DNA of 64,000 nucleotides, from the NCBI GenBank assembly GCA_033807775.1, contig CM066313.1:89661484-89725483 (forward strand). Direction: 5' to 3'. This document shows, piece after piece, positions 53,984 through 64,000 of the stretch. The notes beneath the pieces are model-generated. The model did no database searches. It worked only from the letters and a program-made list of their open reading frames with translations, and was not told the origin of the DNA. Position 1 is the stretch's first letter. Each line of letters starts with the position of its first letter. Origin of the DNA: Saussurea involucrata (taxonomy: Eukaryota; Streptophyta; Magnoliopsida; Asterales; Asteraceae). The position numbers and the translations under genes are program-made.

Positions 53984-55586
53984 TGTAATAACCGGGTATA
54001 TTATTGGTTTATTAAATTTATAATTTTGGTTTTAAGGTAAGTTTGGGATTTATTTATGGAGTTATAAGTTAAAGGGGTAGCCTTTAATATTAGTTGGAAG
54101 TTTAAGGATGTATTTTGCCAATTAAGAGGAGTTTGGGGTTCGTTTGGTAAATAAGGTTAATATCTAGATATTATGTATATTATATATATCAGTGTATAGT
54201 GTGTAGTGTGTTCGGTTTAGAGAAAGAGAGAAGGAAATCGAGGGAGAGATTAAGGGAAAGAAGAAGGAAGAAACAAAGAGTATGCTGCTGTAATTTAAGG
54301 ACCAAACTGATGTAAGCAAGGTAACAAATCCATCCTTGTATGTGTTTTAATTTCTTAAAAGTGTTCTTGAGTTGCTAGTTAAGTTTTTAGGTGAGTTTTG
54401 TTAAAAATGGATGTTTTGGGAAGTCTAAGCTTAAAAGTACGATTTCTGGGTAAATATTAGAATGAAAGTCGTTTTTTGGTTGAGCTTAATTAAAAAGACG
54501 ATGAACAGTAATTTTGCAGGTTTCCGCAACAGTAGGTTGCGAGAAGTAGGGTTTTCGCAACAGTAGGTTGCGAGAAGTGAGGTTTTCGCAACATTGGGTT
54601 GCGAGTTCTAAGGTTTTCGCAACAATGGGTTGCGAGTTCTTTGGTTTTCGCAACAGTGGGTTGCGAAAAGTGAGGAATTCGCAAGCTGTGGGTTGCGAAA
54701 AGTGTTAAAATTCAGATTTATTAATGAGGTGTATTCTTGTTAATTAACTATTTCAGATAGTAAAATTCAAAGATAAAAGTGGGACTTGTTGAAGAGATTT
54801 TTGGAAAACTTGGAAAAGCATTCAGGTGAGTTTTATTTTAAAAACATTTTTCAACTGGAATACATATATATGTGATTTATATATCTATATGAAATGGATA
54901 TGTATGGATTGAGAATGTGATACATAATGTGATTATGTGTTTTTATTGAAATGTTTATATACATGATGGTATACTGTAATTATATGAGTATTCTGCGAGA
55001 ATACGGGGCCGGGATCCGAGGTGCGGACCGGTGTGTTGCCGGGTTCCGGTAAGCGGACAGACGTGTTTACTGTAGATGTTGTACAACAGAGTGAATTGAC
55101 TAGTTGGCTTGCAACCACTAGTTTGGCCAATTGTGGAGGAATAAGGGGGAATGAGTGGATACGAATCGCAAGTCTTGGTTGGTATTTAATTACGTGTGAT
55201 ATATGTGTGTTTGTATAAAAAAGTTTTATTTAATTGGATTCTTGGCAAGTTTCAACTGACAGGGATTTTCTCACTGGACCATTAGGTCTAACCCTCATTT
55301 TTCTGTTTTAAAAATATGTATTCCAGGTGGTGGTTCCAGTAAGACCCAGTGATTAGAATACTTGATGGGTAGCTTTTGAGAAGATGATCGTTAAGAAAAT
55401 GTGGATACTTTTGTACTTATAACTTTGTTATTAGTTATTTTGTTATCTAAATCGGATCAAGTTTGTACTGAATTTTATATTGATTAGTCAGACTTTGGGA
55501 CCAAATGTGCAATATGAATTACTTATGTATTGAAAACATGTTATGAATTATATGTTATATGTATATTTGGATTGTGGGTTGTTACA
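53984..55586 (+). repeat. Gypsy-3 right LTR
   Basis: TGTAATAACCGGG ... GTTGTTACA, followed by CTTAC. Its TA run is shorter than in the left LTR. The GTTGCGA array is at 54520-54705 and the hairpin at 55275-55290. Confidence 0.92.
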
Positions 55587-55748
55587 CTTACTGAATGTTA
55601 GTCATTTCATGGAATCGGGTATGTTCCCGTCATCGTAAGATGTTTAGATGTACGGTAAGAATGATGGCAAACCAGGTTTGTTTATACGCTTTGTTTACTT
55701 GAGATTCCAAAGCTGATAAAGTTTCAATTTGAAAATGGATGTTCTCAC

Positions 55749-55762
55749 TAGGCGTAAGCCTA
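55749..55762 (+). other. Conserved LTR hairpin (Gypsy-4)
   Basis: TAGGC, loop GTAA, GCCTA, preceded by TTCTCAC and followed by ATCG. TTCTTACCAGGTAC lies downstream. The stem bases differ from Gypsy-1/-2 but pairing is kept. Confidence 0.65.
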
Positions 55763-55843
55763 ATCGTTTCAAATTAAATTTTCTTACCAGGTACAAGTTG
55801 GGGAAGTAACGGGAAGAGGGACGAGTGAATTATGGTATTCAAC

Positions 55844-56818
55844 TGTTGATCCAAACCCTCAGTGATTTGATAATGACCCTCTCTTAAATACTTAGTGAAA
55901 ATTGTAAGTAAACAATATGTATCAGAGTTTCACTATCGCTGATAAGTACTAAGATCTTACAGTACCGCTGATAGGAACTCTCGCTCTTTAAAATAAACAT
56001 TCAGCGAAACTGTTCACCATAAAGCGCTGAGTCTGTTCAGTCCTTATGGTGATCGCTGATAAGTTAGTTGTTTACTTATGATCCCTGAAGACAAGTTTCA
56101 CGTCAACAAAGGTTCTATGCTGAAGTCGAAGATCAAGCTCAAGAACCAGCGACAAGTCTCCTAATGAACTGATGCGGATCAGCGAAGACTCAGATTTGTC
56201 CACTCAACGTGAAGTATCAAGTACAAGACTTCAGCTATCGCTGATCTTTATCATCTGCTGAATAGTAAATGATAATCGCTGAATCAACGAAAGCTGATCA
56301 TGAAGTCCTCCGTACAAAGTACTTTTGTCTTAACCACCCTTGCACGCCTCCGTACGAATTGTCAGAAAAGAACCTCCGAATATCTGAAACCGTACAACCA
56401 CTCTGATACTACACTGTTCATCCTTACGGCTACTAAGGTTGTCAACCAAGGTCAATGACATGCAACCAACCAGCTGATGACACGTGTAAAGTATATACTG
56501 ACTTGCATTAAATGCATGCAGTATATAAAGAGATGAACTCACTTCATTTGAAGTAACTTGCTAACTCTGGACAAGTTCAAATCTCTCTCAAGATAGGATT
56601 TTATTAGTAATCTCCTTATCTTTCTTAGTGCAAGAAACCTTAGTGTTCCAACTTGTTTAGATTTAGGTTTATCCTTAATCTTGTTTCCGCAACAAGCTGT
56701 AAATTGTTAATGATTTATCAATAAACAATTTAGAAAAGTAAAATAGTGTGTTTGTATTCAACCCCCCCCCCCCCCCCCCCCCCTTCTACAAATTTGTATA
56801 GGCCTTTCGGGACCAACA
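55844..56818 (+). repeat. Copia-D solo LTR
   Basis: 975 bp, TGTTGATCC ... GGGACCAACA, with a perfect TCAAC duplication (55839-55843, 56819-56823). It carries many CGCTGATA/GCTGAT motifs and TATATAAA at 56522-56529. The terminal module ATTCAACCCCC...TTCTACAA, with a 22-C run, is shared in form with Copia-A. No internal region remains. Confidence 0.9.
56522..56529 (+). promoter_or_regulatory. TATA box, Copia-D LTR
   Basis: TATATAAA about 295 bp before the LTR end. Confidence 0.55.
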
Positions 56819-57068
56819 TCAACTTTTGGTGATGAGTGGAGAAGTTAGCTTATACGAGGATGTTTTGGTGAATGTCTAAACAACTAGTATAATCTAATCT
56901 TAATGTTTAGGATTAGATTAGTCGGTTGTTTTGATAAGTTCAATTTGTATATATGTGAACTCTTATAGCTAATTCTCCATTTATGTATAAAAACTTTGGA
57001 TGATATTTGATTAACTCTGATAAATTTTAAGGTTTAAATTTGTCCTGGTTTTTTAACGTTTCATTAAT

Positions 57069-57660
57069 ATTAATATATAGTGGGATGAAAGGAAAAATGA
57101 TAAAAAATGAATTTGATATTTAATATGTAGGGAAGGAAAGGAAAAATGATGAAATGTACAAGTGCAAGAGAAGAACCTTCAAGGCTATGACAATATGACC
57201 TAAGGATGGAGGCATCAAACAATAACCAATTGAGCTATACTATCACACATGTTCTTAAAATGTCAAATATGCTATTTGAGTCTAAAAGTAAGTTGGGGGG
57301 GGGGGGGGGGGGGGGGCGATGGCCGCTATGGGGTTCCGCCACTGCTCGTCAAATAGAATGGACAAATCGCTATCCATACTAATTATACTACAGCATGATC
57401 ATGATTCATGACACACCCAAACAACTATTCTATCACCTAGTGACGAAATGAGTAGAAAGAGTGAGAAAACATGTCATCCAACAAATGACGAACTCCACAA
57501 CCTTAAGTTAAATACGACATACAATATATTGTTCTCATAGAAAGTCACGTAAGATCATCTTATACTCATACGTGGATTCCATATATTTGTATGAGTCCTG
57601 CTATATACTACTTTGTAATGTATGACTTCAACTTAGTTCCAAAGTAATGTGACCTAAGAA

Positions 57661-57704
<44 letters not shown>

Positions 57705-58457
57705 TTATAAAGTGGTTATTATGTCTAATTAAAACATGAACCACAATAATTGGGCAATAATGCCTTCTATTAATATAAGTCACGACTTAAGGTTTAGATA
57801 TATAGATTTATGTACAACTACCATACGATTAACTTTTAGTTATACAGTTGATACCGACAACACCCCCTACTAGACCCCATCGGATCATTAATATATGGTT
57901 TGTTGATAAATGAATAATAATTAATATATTGATTGGTTAAAAATAATGATATTTAGTTAATACATACCTTGCAATATTTAATAACTTTAAATTTTAATTA
58001 TGTGGCTATGTGAATCTTTTTTATGAGAAGATTATAACAAAATGTTTATAGTAAAATTCAGACACTTGTATAGTTTTATAATATGAGACCCAATTTGCAA
58101 TCATAATATTGTCTATTTTGTATAACTTCCATGTTATATGTTAAAAGAAATTGGGGTTAGAATATCATTTTAGGATTTTGATTGAAGTTGATACAAATGA
58201 CAATGATTGTAAAGTTAGATGTTCTTTCAAGATGATTTTGTAATTATGTGACATAGTTGAGACTTTTACAAAGGTTATGGGGCCGCTATAGACATTTCTC
58301 CTTTTGATTTCTCTCTCATGACCTTAAACGTTTGATGTGTTTTATTTATTTATTAGAGTTTTAATAATAATTATAATAAAGTAATTAGAAAGCTAATGAT
58401 ACATGGTTCACTAATTGTATATTTCACATTACCTACTCTTTGAAATCTAATTAATCA
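57069..58457. other. AT-rich intergenic DNA with microsatellites
   Basis: No gene seen. A run of about 20 G is at 57297-57316, beside TTCCGCCACTG (57342-57352), which resembles an inverted transposon end. A long TA microsatellite lies at about 57663-57703. The rest is simple AT-rich sequence. Confidence 0.6.
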
Positions 58458-58740
58458 CACTACAAAACAAACGACTCCCTCAAAGGATTTTTCGTTGGTA
58501 AAAGTCGGATTCGTTGATAATTTGTCTATGAAAGTCTATCAGAACAAAAGTCGTAGGGAAAAACATCACCGACATATATCATTGACGACCATGTTTTCCA
58601 ATGAATCACCGACGGATCACGGATGGCGATGACAATTACCGACGGATCACCAACATATCTCCACCAACGGATACGGACCGATGGATCACCAATATGTCAC
58701 CGCCAACGGATACCGACGGATCACCAAGGGCTTTTAAAAA
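58458..58740 (+). mobile_element. CACTA (En/Spm-type) left terminus
   Basis: Starts CACTACAAAACAAACGAC, the CACTA terminal form. Subterminal ACCGACGGATCACC-type repeats (about eight, both strands) run to 58735. No matching right end (TTTTGTAGTG) was found in the window, so it is a fragment. Confidence 0.72.
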
Positions 58741-58898
58741 GATTAAACAAACTAAAGAATTAGCGACATATAATATGTTTTTTTCTATAAAATAATTAAA
58801 AAACATAATTTCTTGTACAAAACCATTCCAAATTTTACATAATTAAAAACTAAAATGTTTTTACAATAATCACAAATATACATAAATATATATATATA

Positions 58899-58982
58899 GG
58901 GGTGGTATCGGGTACAAACCAGTTAGTTTGTACAAACTCGTACAAACCATACCTAGCTTCATGATTTTGTAAATTTGGCTTC

Positions 58983-59039
<57 letters not shown>

Positions 59040-59167
59040 CTGGGTATCAAATACAAACCAGTTAGTTTGTACAAACTCGTACAAACCATACCTAGCTTCA
59101 TGATTTTGTAAATTTGGCTTCATAAAATGATATATATTCATGAAGCCAAATTATATATTCATGAAGA

Positions 59168-59224
<57 letters not shown>

Positions 59225-59306
59225 GAAACCAAATTTACAAAATCATGAAGCTAGGTATGGTTTGTACGAGTTTGTACAAACTAACTGGTTTGTATTTGAT
59301 ACCCAG

Positions 59307-59337
<31 letters not shown>
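58899..59337. repeat. Three 85-bp elements set in TA microsatellites
   Basis: Copies at 58899-58983 (+), 59038-59122 (+) and 59224-59308 (-) share TACAAACCAGTTAGTTTG and GCTTCATGATTTTGTAAATT. They are separated by (TA)n tracts at about 58988-59036, 59173-59221 and 59310-59337. The second and third form a palindrome with arms of about 85 bp. Open frames here are only TA-repeat translations. Confidence 0.8.
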
Positions 59338-59342
<5 letters not shown>

Positions 59343-59861
59343 GTTTCTTTTACAAACCAATGCATTTGTAGAAACTATAGAAACCACTTCTTAACCAATT
59401 ATTTTACCAAGTTTAATTAAAATTAATTAATTAATATTAAGCCGTAGGGGTATTTAAGTAATTTGATTTTGTCAAATTTTTAAATAATATATCCAGAATC
59501 CTTTAAACATGGAAGTTACCTAATTTGTAGGGATTTGTGAATATCCTATTCCAATTAACTGCAGCATTAGTGTATGTATTTTTTTTTCTTTCTTCGTGTT
59601 CATGCTTCTGTAGATCGTGCTAAATTTTTCTGGGTTTACAATACATATGGATGATTCAACATCTGGGTTTACAAAACACAGGAATTCATTAATTGTTTTT
59701 ACTAAGTCTATTATTTCTGTTAACTAAGGTGATTCACAAAATCATGAATGCAACATCATGTTTGACTCATAATCATAAACATGAAATCTGGGAACACATT
59801 AATCATGAATTATATGTTGGCATAATCATGAATACCAAAAATCAAGTTGTATATGTTAATT

Positions 59862-60160
59862 CATAATCATGCATCTGACTTCATCATCAATTACTTTATT
59901 TCAGATGCATGATTATTCAAAAAATTAATGAGTCTATTTGTTTATCCACCACAAAAGTAATGAATTTCAACACTCAAAAAGAACCTCCAAATCATGAATT
60001 TTTTTCCATACATAATCATGCACTCTGACTTCATCATCAATTACTTTATTTCAGATGCATGATTATTCAAAAATTAATGAGTCTATTTGTTAATCCACCA
60101 CAAAAGTAATGAATTTCAACATTAAAAAAGAACCCCCAAATCATGAAGTTTTTTCCATAG
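59862..60160. repeat. 149-bp tandem duplication
   Basis: Units 59862-60010 and 60011-60160 both begin CATAATCATGCA and end in TTTTTTCCATA, with few differences. Confidence 0.85.
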
Positions 60161-60218
60161 AGGTTACTACCGAGACTCACAAAATGAAGAACACTTTAAT
60201 GCAAACCCCAAATGAATT

Positions 60219-60464
60219 TCATAACTTTAATGCAAACCCCAAATTGAAGAACACCCTGACGATGATGTAAGCTAACGAAGAACAAAACGCCATGTTAATC
60301 ATGGTTAGTGAAATTGGATAAGGCCAATTGTAAATGTTGCGATCGAGGATGTATTTGTTGTAGACGATGACTGTGAAGCTGAGGAAGATCCAAATGGCGA
60401 CATAACTGCAAGAGAGGATGATCTTCTTCAAAACGCCTTCACTTAGGGCTCCACCTCTTCCCAT
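60219..60464 (-). pseudogene. Captured N-terminus of a sugar-phosphate/nucleotide-sugar translocator
   Basis: Minus-strand ATG at 60464: MGRGGALSEGVLKK, then a first membrane segment (SYVAIWIFLSFTVIVYNKYI) and a second (PISLTMINMAFCSSLAYIIV). This matches the start of the plant NST/TPT-family drug/metabolite transporters of the At2g25520/At4g32390 type, remembered. Those proteins have about 350 residues and ten membrane helices in the Golgi or ER. Here homology ends after about 72 residues at VRVF, and the last nine codons come from a local repeat. Upstream sequence to about 60700 looks like its 5' leader, with a duplicated GCAGAGAGGATGAATTTCG. It lies wholly inside the TA-flanked element, so it is a capture and not a gene remnant in place. 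Confidence 0.78.
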
Positions 60465-60880
60465 TTTAGTTGGATCTGAGCAATTTCGATGGATGTAAAT
60501 GGAGAATGGAAGAAACCCACAAGTGGAATTAGGGATTTAGTAGAGAATCGAGAAGTAAATTATGGGAATTAGGTCAGATGCAGAGAGGATGAATTTCGAT
60601 GGCAGAGAGGATGAATTTCGATGGCGATTTATCAGGGATAGTGGATCCCGTGAATTTTGGGGAAGATTGTGGTGAATGAATATCAGGGAAGACGAATGAA
60701 ACTGTTTTGACCATTATACCCTTCAGCGCCCCCTTTTTCTATGAAATTAATGAATAAATGCTTCGTATTTACTATAAATGCCACCGAATGAATCCTGTCC
60801 GTGGATCAATTATATCAATGGTGATTAAGATGGTTGCATAGTTTTCAAGAATGAAGTGGTTTGTAAAAAATACCACCCCC

Positions 60881-61891
60881 ATATATATATATATAATAGA
60901 CATACACATACACATACGCATATAGATGAAGAATCGTGTAAGAAGGTAAGAAGGGACATCGACCTTGATCACTTTTAATCTCACCACACCCCATGAATCG
61001 CGCTTGATACGAGAATTGATCTGGTGAATCTCGATTAATCTCATTCTAATGTGCATTCATGGGTGAATATCCATTCTTACTTTTTTCACCATAACTTTTA
61101 TTATCATCAGAACCCAACCCAACCCTACACATACACATATATACACATTTTTAACTTCAATTTGTTGGTTTAACTTAACATTTTAAGTTAAGTTTACTTT
61201 CATTTTGAACCCATTTGGTCCCTTGTATGGTATTACCTCACAAAATTTGTCCAGGGTACAAGTCGGTTAAGCATAGAATACAAACATAATATACACATTT
61301 GCACCTAACGTTTACTTAACACAACTTATTCGAGTCAGTGGAATCTAGGTATTATAATTAAAGTCTTACATCAACTAAATTTCAATTTATTATCTATATG
61401 TGTTTTATAAAGGCATCTCTTAAAAATTAATATAGGATTCTAAATATTCTTACAAAACCAAACCACAATTGGGTGGTTGTTGTGATCATAGAGCGCCCCA
61501 CTTAAAAAAAATAGGTACTTTTTATATAAAAGAATACCAACACTTTTTATTTGAAGTTGTTAAAAATATACAATGTTTGATTTCTACTTATTAACATCAT
61601 TTCAAGTATATATACTAACCAAAGATTAATTAATCTTGAATTGATTTCTTGTAAATAATCAAATGAATACATGTAATTTATATACATGTTTTATTTAAAT
61701 TAAATGGTTTATATACACAATAAAAAAAATCAAAGAATTTCAATGAATCTATGCTACAGCTTCTTCATGCTTCCTGCTATTTGGATTCCCATTTCTGTTG
61801 CAAGCTTCAATTAATCCATGGCTAATTAAACTTCGAACAAAATCCCATTTAAAGTTCGAACTCAACCAACGCTTTTAATTCTCTTCCCGTT
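60881..61891. other. Intergenic DNA and 3' flank of the exonuclease gene
   Basis: A TA tract is followed by the dispersed repeat at about 60929-61090 (see 44748). The rest is AT-rich without coding. The last ~150 bp before 61892 would be the 3' untranslated region of the minus-strand gene. Confidence 0.6.
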
Positions 61892-63688
61892 TCATCTAAG
61901 CAACGCATGAGAATGCTTGAGAAGATTATTCAATGGCGTGTTTCGTGCATTTCGCAATATGTACTTCACCTTTTCTGTCATCTGTTTTGAATAACCACCA
62001 ACCGCGAAAAATGATAAGAATTGAAGAAATTAAAATGGTGAAGAATCTTGATTTCTCTAAGAATTGAATAATGAAATCTTTGATCGATATTGGCATTTCA
62101 TAATATATAGTTACTGAACCTGTCCTAGGCTTCCGGTTGGATATGGAACGACTCGATGATGATTGAGAACCGAAGAAGTAGATTTGCGGCTGGTTTCTTC
62201 GCCATAGGGTTTGCTCTTGCTCCTTGTCGTCATCATCGGTGTTGCCTTTTGATGCCATTGTTTGCTCATTGAGCTTGATACGCTCGATTCCTTAAATCAA
62301 TTTCAAATATGTCGAATCAATATCCATAATAACAACGTCGGTGTAATTAAATCGGCTTTATAGAACGTCAGATGTGTCTAAATGTCCTAATAGACTGATT
62401 TTATATGACTTTCAGTTTATATAACCAAACTATTCTGTGTTGTTTTACAATACAATGTGAGAACGTATTTGAAATCCTAACAAGTAACATTTTTGAGTCC
62501 TATTGAACTTTTTATAGGTACTTTGGAGAAATGTCTTATGAACACATATTTTTATTGAATATTTTTTTATAAGATAATTTTTAAATGATGTCATAAAATA
62601 TTAATAAGACGTTATATTTCAAAAATATCATTAAAACGTCAAATATACATACATACATATATATATATATATCAACTTATTGTAGCAACTTATACAAGAT
62701 GTACAATTGTTTGATCTTATAAACATAAGTCATAGAACATTTAGACATATATTTTTACCGTTCTATAATACCTATTCTGTTGTAGCGATAAATTGAAATT
62801 TGATATGACATGTTTTAGCGAAGAAACATACCATTATATTGCTTCTACTCCTAGTCGTGATGTTCGCTGTTAAGTCGTGTTGCCATTGATCCTCGAGAAC
62901 GTTGGGGAGGGAAGATTCCTTGATTTATATCATGGGAAAACATCAAACAATACGAAAAATTGACATCTACAAATATAATAAATAAATTAAATTTGTGCGT
63001 TTTAATTTGTTACCAGAAACAACACGGTCGCACAATGCTTGAGAACTTCAAGATTCATTCGAACATCATCAAGACTCCTGTATATATTCAAAAGCATCGA
63101 TCATCATCATTTTATATATTCTTATAAACGCAAGTCTTTTAAACTAGCTTATTCAAATATTCAGATATATATTTGGCATCTTATAAAACCAATTTAATAT
63201 ACAAACCTGTGTTTTTGTTCACCTAGTCCAAAATAAGTAGCCAATGAAGCCATCTTCATATTACCAGCTCGTTTTCCAAATTTCTCCGTCAAAACCCCTA
63301 AAGAATCAATCAACCCTATGGGCTCCGGCGCTGGCCGACCAATCTCCTTAAACGCTTCTCGAATCCTAACACAATCGAATCGTCGAATATTATGCCCAGC
63401 CCAAATCCGACCGTTCAAAATCCCAAATATCTTATCAGCAACTTCTTCGAAAGATGGAGCTTCCAAAACCGCCCCTCGTGTGATCCCATGGACCCTCCCC
63501 GACTTCACCCCAACCGCAGTCAAGTCCCCAGGTCGAATCAAGGTGCAATAACTCTCGAGCTCGACTAGCTTTCGTGGGCAAACCACCATCGCTCCAAACT
63601 CTAACACCCAGAACTTTTGGCCAGCTTTTCTTGGCACATTTGTTTCCAAATCAAAGAATACGATCTCGTTCGCCATTTCTTGCTTCAT
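61892..63688 (-). CDS. NEN-type DEDDh 3'-5' exonuclease (NEN4-like by length), five exons
   Basis: Exons on the minus strand: 63688-63207, 63077-63014, 62918-62832, 62290-62120 and 61981-61892 (TGA at 61894-61892), all with GT-AG introns; 297 residues. The DEDDh active site is complete: D13 and E15 in FFDLETN, D105 in HNIRRFDCVRIREAF, and H160...D165 in HRSLDDV, the last made across the first splice. NEN proteins are plant exonucleases known from NAC45/86-dependent nuclear breakdown in phloem sieve elements; this role is inferred from family. I remember the C-terminal MTEKV...NNLLKHSHALLR as typical. Start: first ATG; a second in-frame ATG lies four codons later. Exons 3 and 4 are duplicates of each other. 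An open frame at 61926-62258 is a shifted reading of exons 4-5 and is not real. Confidence 0.88.
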
Positions 63689-64000
63689 ATATACGAATTA
63701 ATAGATTTAGATTGTAATTGTGTCGGTGATACAGAAGAAGCAATTGATAAATGGGAAACAACTTTCAGAATAGCGGTTTCAGTAAATTAAATGGATATTG
63801 AAACTATAAAAGGTTTTGTAGATATAACTTGTGGGTTGTGAGTTGTGATTGAGATTGAATGAATAACTGCATGGATTGGATATATGTATATATATAGAGA
63901 GAGAGATAGAAATGAATTTGAAATGCATGGGGATAGATGGATTGACTTGTGGGTCAAGTTAAGCAATAGTTAGAAACAATGGAGGTTTTTAGAGGTTTAG
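63689..64000 (-). promoter_or_regulatory. Upstream region of the exonuclease gene
   Basis: Holds the probable 5' leader and promoter. A TATATATATAGAGAGAGAGA stretch at about 63884-63906 (plus strand) could give a TATA element and a GA/CT repeat about 200 bp before the ATG. No other gene starts here. Confidence 0.4.

Larger units (their letters stand above)
48259..55586 (+). mobile_element. Gypsy-3: Ty3/gypsy element with decayed interior, inserted in Gypsy-4
   Basis: 7,328 bp. Perfect target duplication CTTAC (48254-48258, 55587-55591). The LTRs (1,609 and 1,603 bp) differ at about fifteen bases plus length changes, roughly 1%. The 4.1-kb interior has a primer-binding site, the structured leader, a protease trace and an integrase tail but no ORF. 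It is probably a non-autonomous copy moved by another element's enzymes. Confidence 0.9.
46790..57063 (+). repeat. Gypsy-4 solo LTR (about 1.96 kb net) with two nested insertions
   Basis: Starts TGTAACACCTCG, ends GTTTCA, and is flanked by TTAAT on both sides (46785-46789, 57064-57068). Contents: TATAAAA at 46926, a TCCGG-rich segment, a seven-hairpin array, then (after Gypsy-3) the conserved LTR hairpin at 55749-55762 and CTTACCAGGTAC. No internal region or second LTR exists, so it arose by LTR-LTR recombination. Net length is the span minus Gypsy-3, Copia-D and their duplicated targets. Strand follows the hairpin and TATA orientation. Confidence 0.8.
59338..60880. mobile_element. TA-flanked element with inverted ends and a captured transporter fragment
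   Basis: The left end GAGAGGTTTCTTTTACAAACC and the right end on the other strand, GGGGGTGGTATTTTTTAC then AAACCACTTCATT, form imperfect inverted repeats of about 50 bp. Both sides are flanked by (TA)n. The termini resemble those of the small 85-bp elements (GGGGTGGTAT...TACAAACCA). The interior has a ~149-bp tandem duplication and a host-gene fragment. Mutator-like elements that target TA repeats would fit; the family is not proven. Confidence 0.6.

Noticed and set aside
46203..57352. CAGTGGCAGATTC at 46203 and TTCCGCCACTG at 57342 as two ends of one hAT-type element holding Gypsy-4
   Set aside because: The ends match over about ten bases, but the flanking 8-mers (GCTGAAAT and CTCGTCAA) do not agree, so the pairing is unsupported.
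58850..59339. Open frames of repeated Tyr-Ile
   Set aside because: They are translations of TA microsatellites.
61926..62258. A 110-codon open frame that could be a small membrane protein
   Set aside because: The other frame continues the exonuclease gene with consensus splice sites and a family-typical C-terminus. This frame is a shifted reading through exon 4, an intron and exon 5.

Overview
This window is nuclear DNA from a flowering plant. It is a eudicot, and probably Asteraceae: two copia elements carry a long extra ORF after pol of a kind I remember from Asteraceae genomes (inference). About 90% of positions 1-57,000 are nested LTR retrotransposons. Only the last ~2.1 kb holds a host gene that looks intact. 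Nothing bacterial, organellar, CRISPR, tRNA or rRNA was seen.

Layout. 1-12456: a tandem copia array, Copia-A, internal-LTR-(deleted internal)-LTR; its left part lies outside the window. It interrupts the 5' LTR of Gypsy-1 (12457-17829), a decayed Ty3/gypsy element. 17830-23813: Copia-B on the minus strand, lacking RT, inserted in a PIF/Harbinger-type element (remnant 23814-24195). 25650-43026: Gypsy-2, two ~1.68 kb LTRs around a non-coding interior with one MITE. Its right LTR is split by a hAT-type element carrying EXECUTER-like exons (33624-35347) and by Copia-C (35562-42388), a very young copia with gag and the extra ORF but no integrase or RT. 43027-46789: AT-rich DNA with small DNA transposons. 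46790-57063: solo LTR of Gypsy-4, which contains Gypsy-3 (48259-55586) and a solo copia LTR, Copia-D (55844-56818), each with a perfect 5-bp target duplication. 57069-60880: a CACTA end and TA-microsatellite-flanked elements, one with a sugar-transporter fragment. 61892-63688, minus strand: a five-exon NEN-type DEDDh exonuclease gene.

The most interesting signals are not genes. (1) Each LTR family reiterates its own short motif in its LTR, often as hairpins; in Copia-A, -B and -C the motif also recurs in coding sequence. (2) The Gypsy-4 LTR holds seven hairpins with a constant loop and compensatory stem changes. (3) Three gypsy families share a leader hairpin with a palindromic TGGCCA loop, and four share an LTR hairpin with covarying stems. 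(4) Copia-A and Copia-C share the extra ORF, and in Copia-C it has outlasted pol. (5) The exonuclease gene has a duplicated exon. (6) Two transposons carry host gene pieces.

All reading was by eye. Family names come from motifs, boundaries from TG...CA ends and target duplications, and divergences are hand counts.
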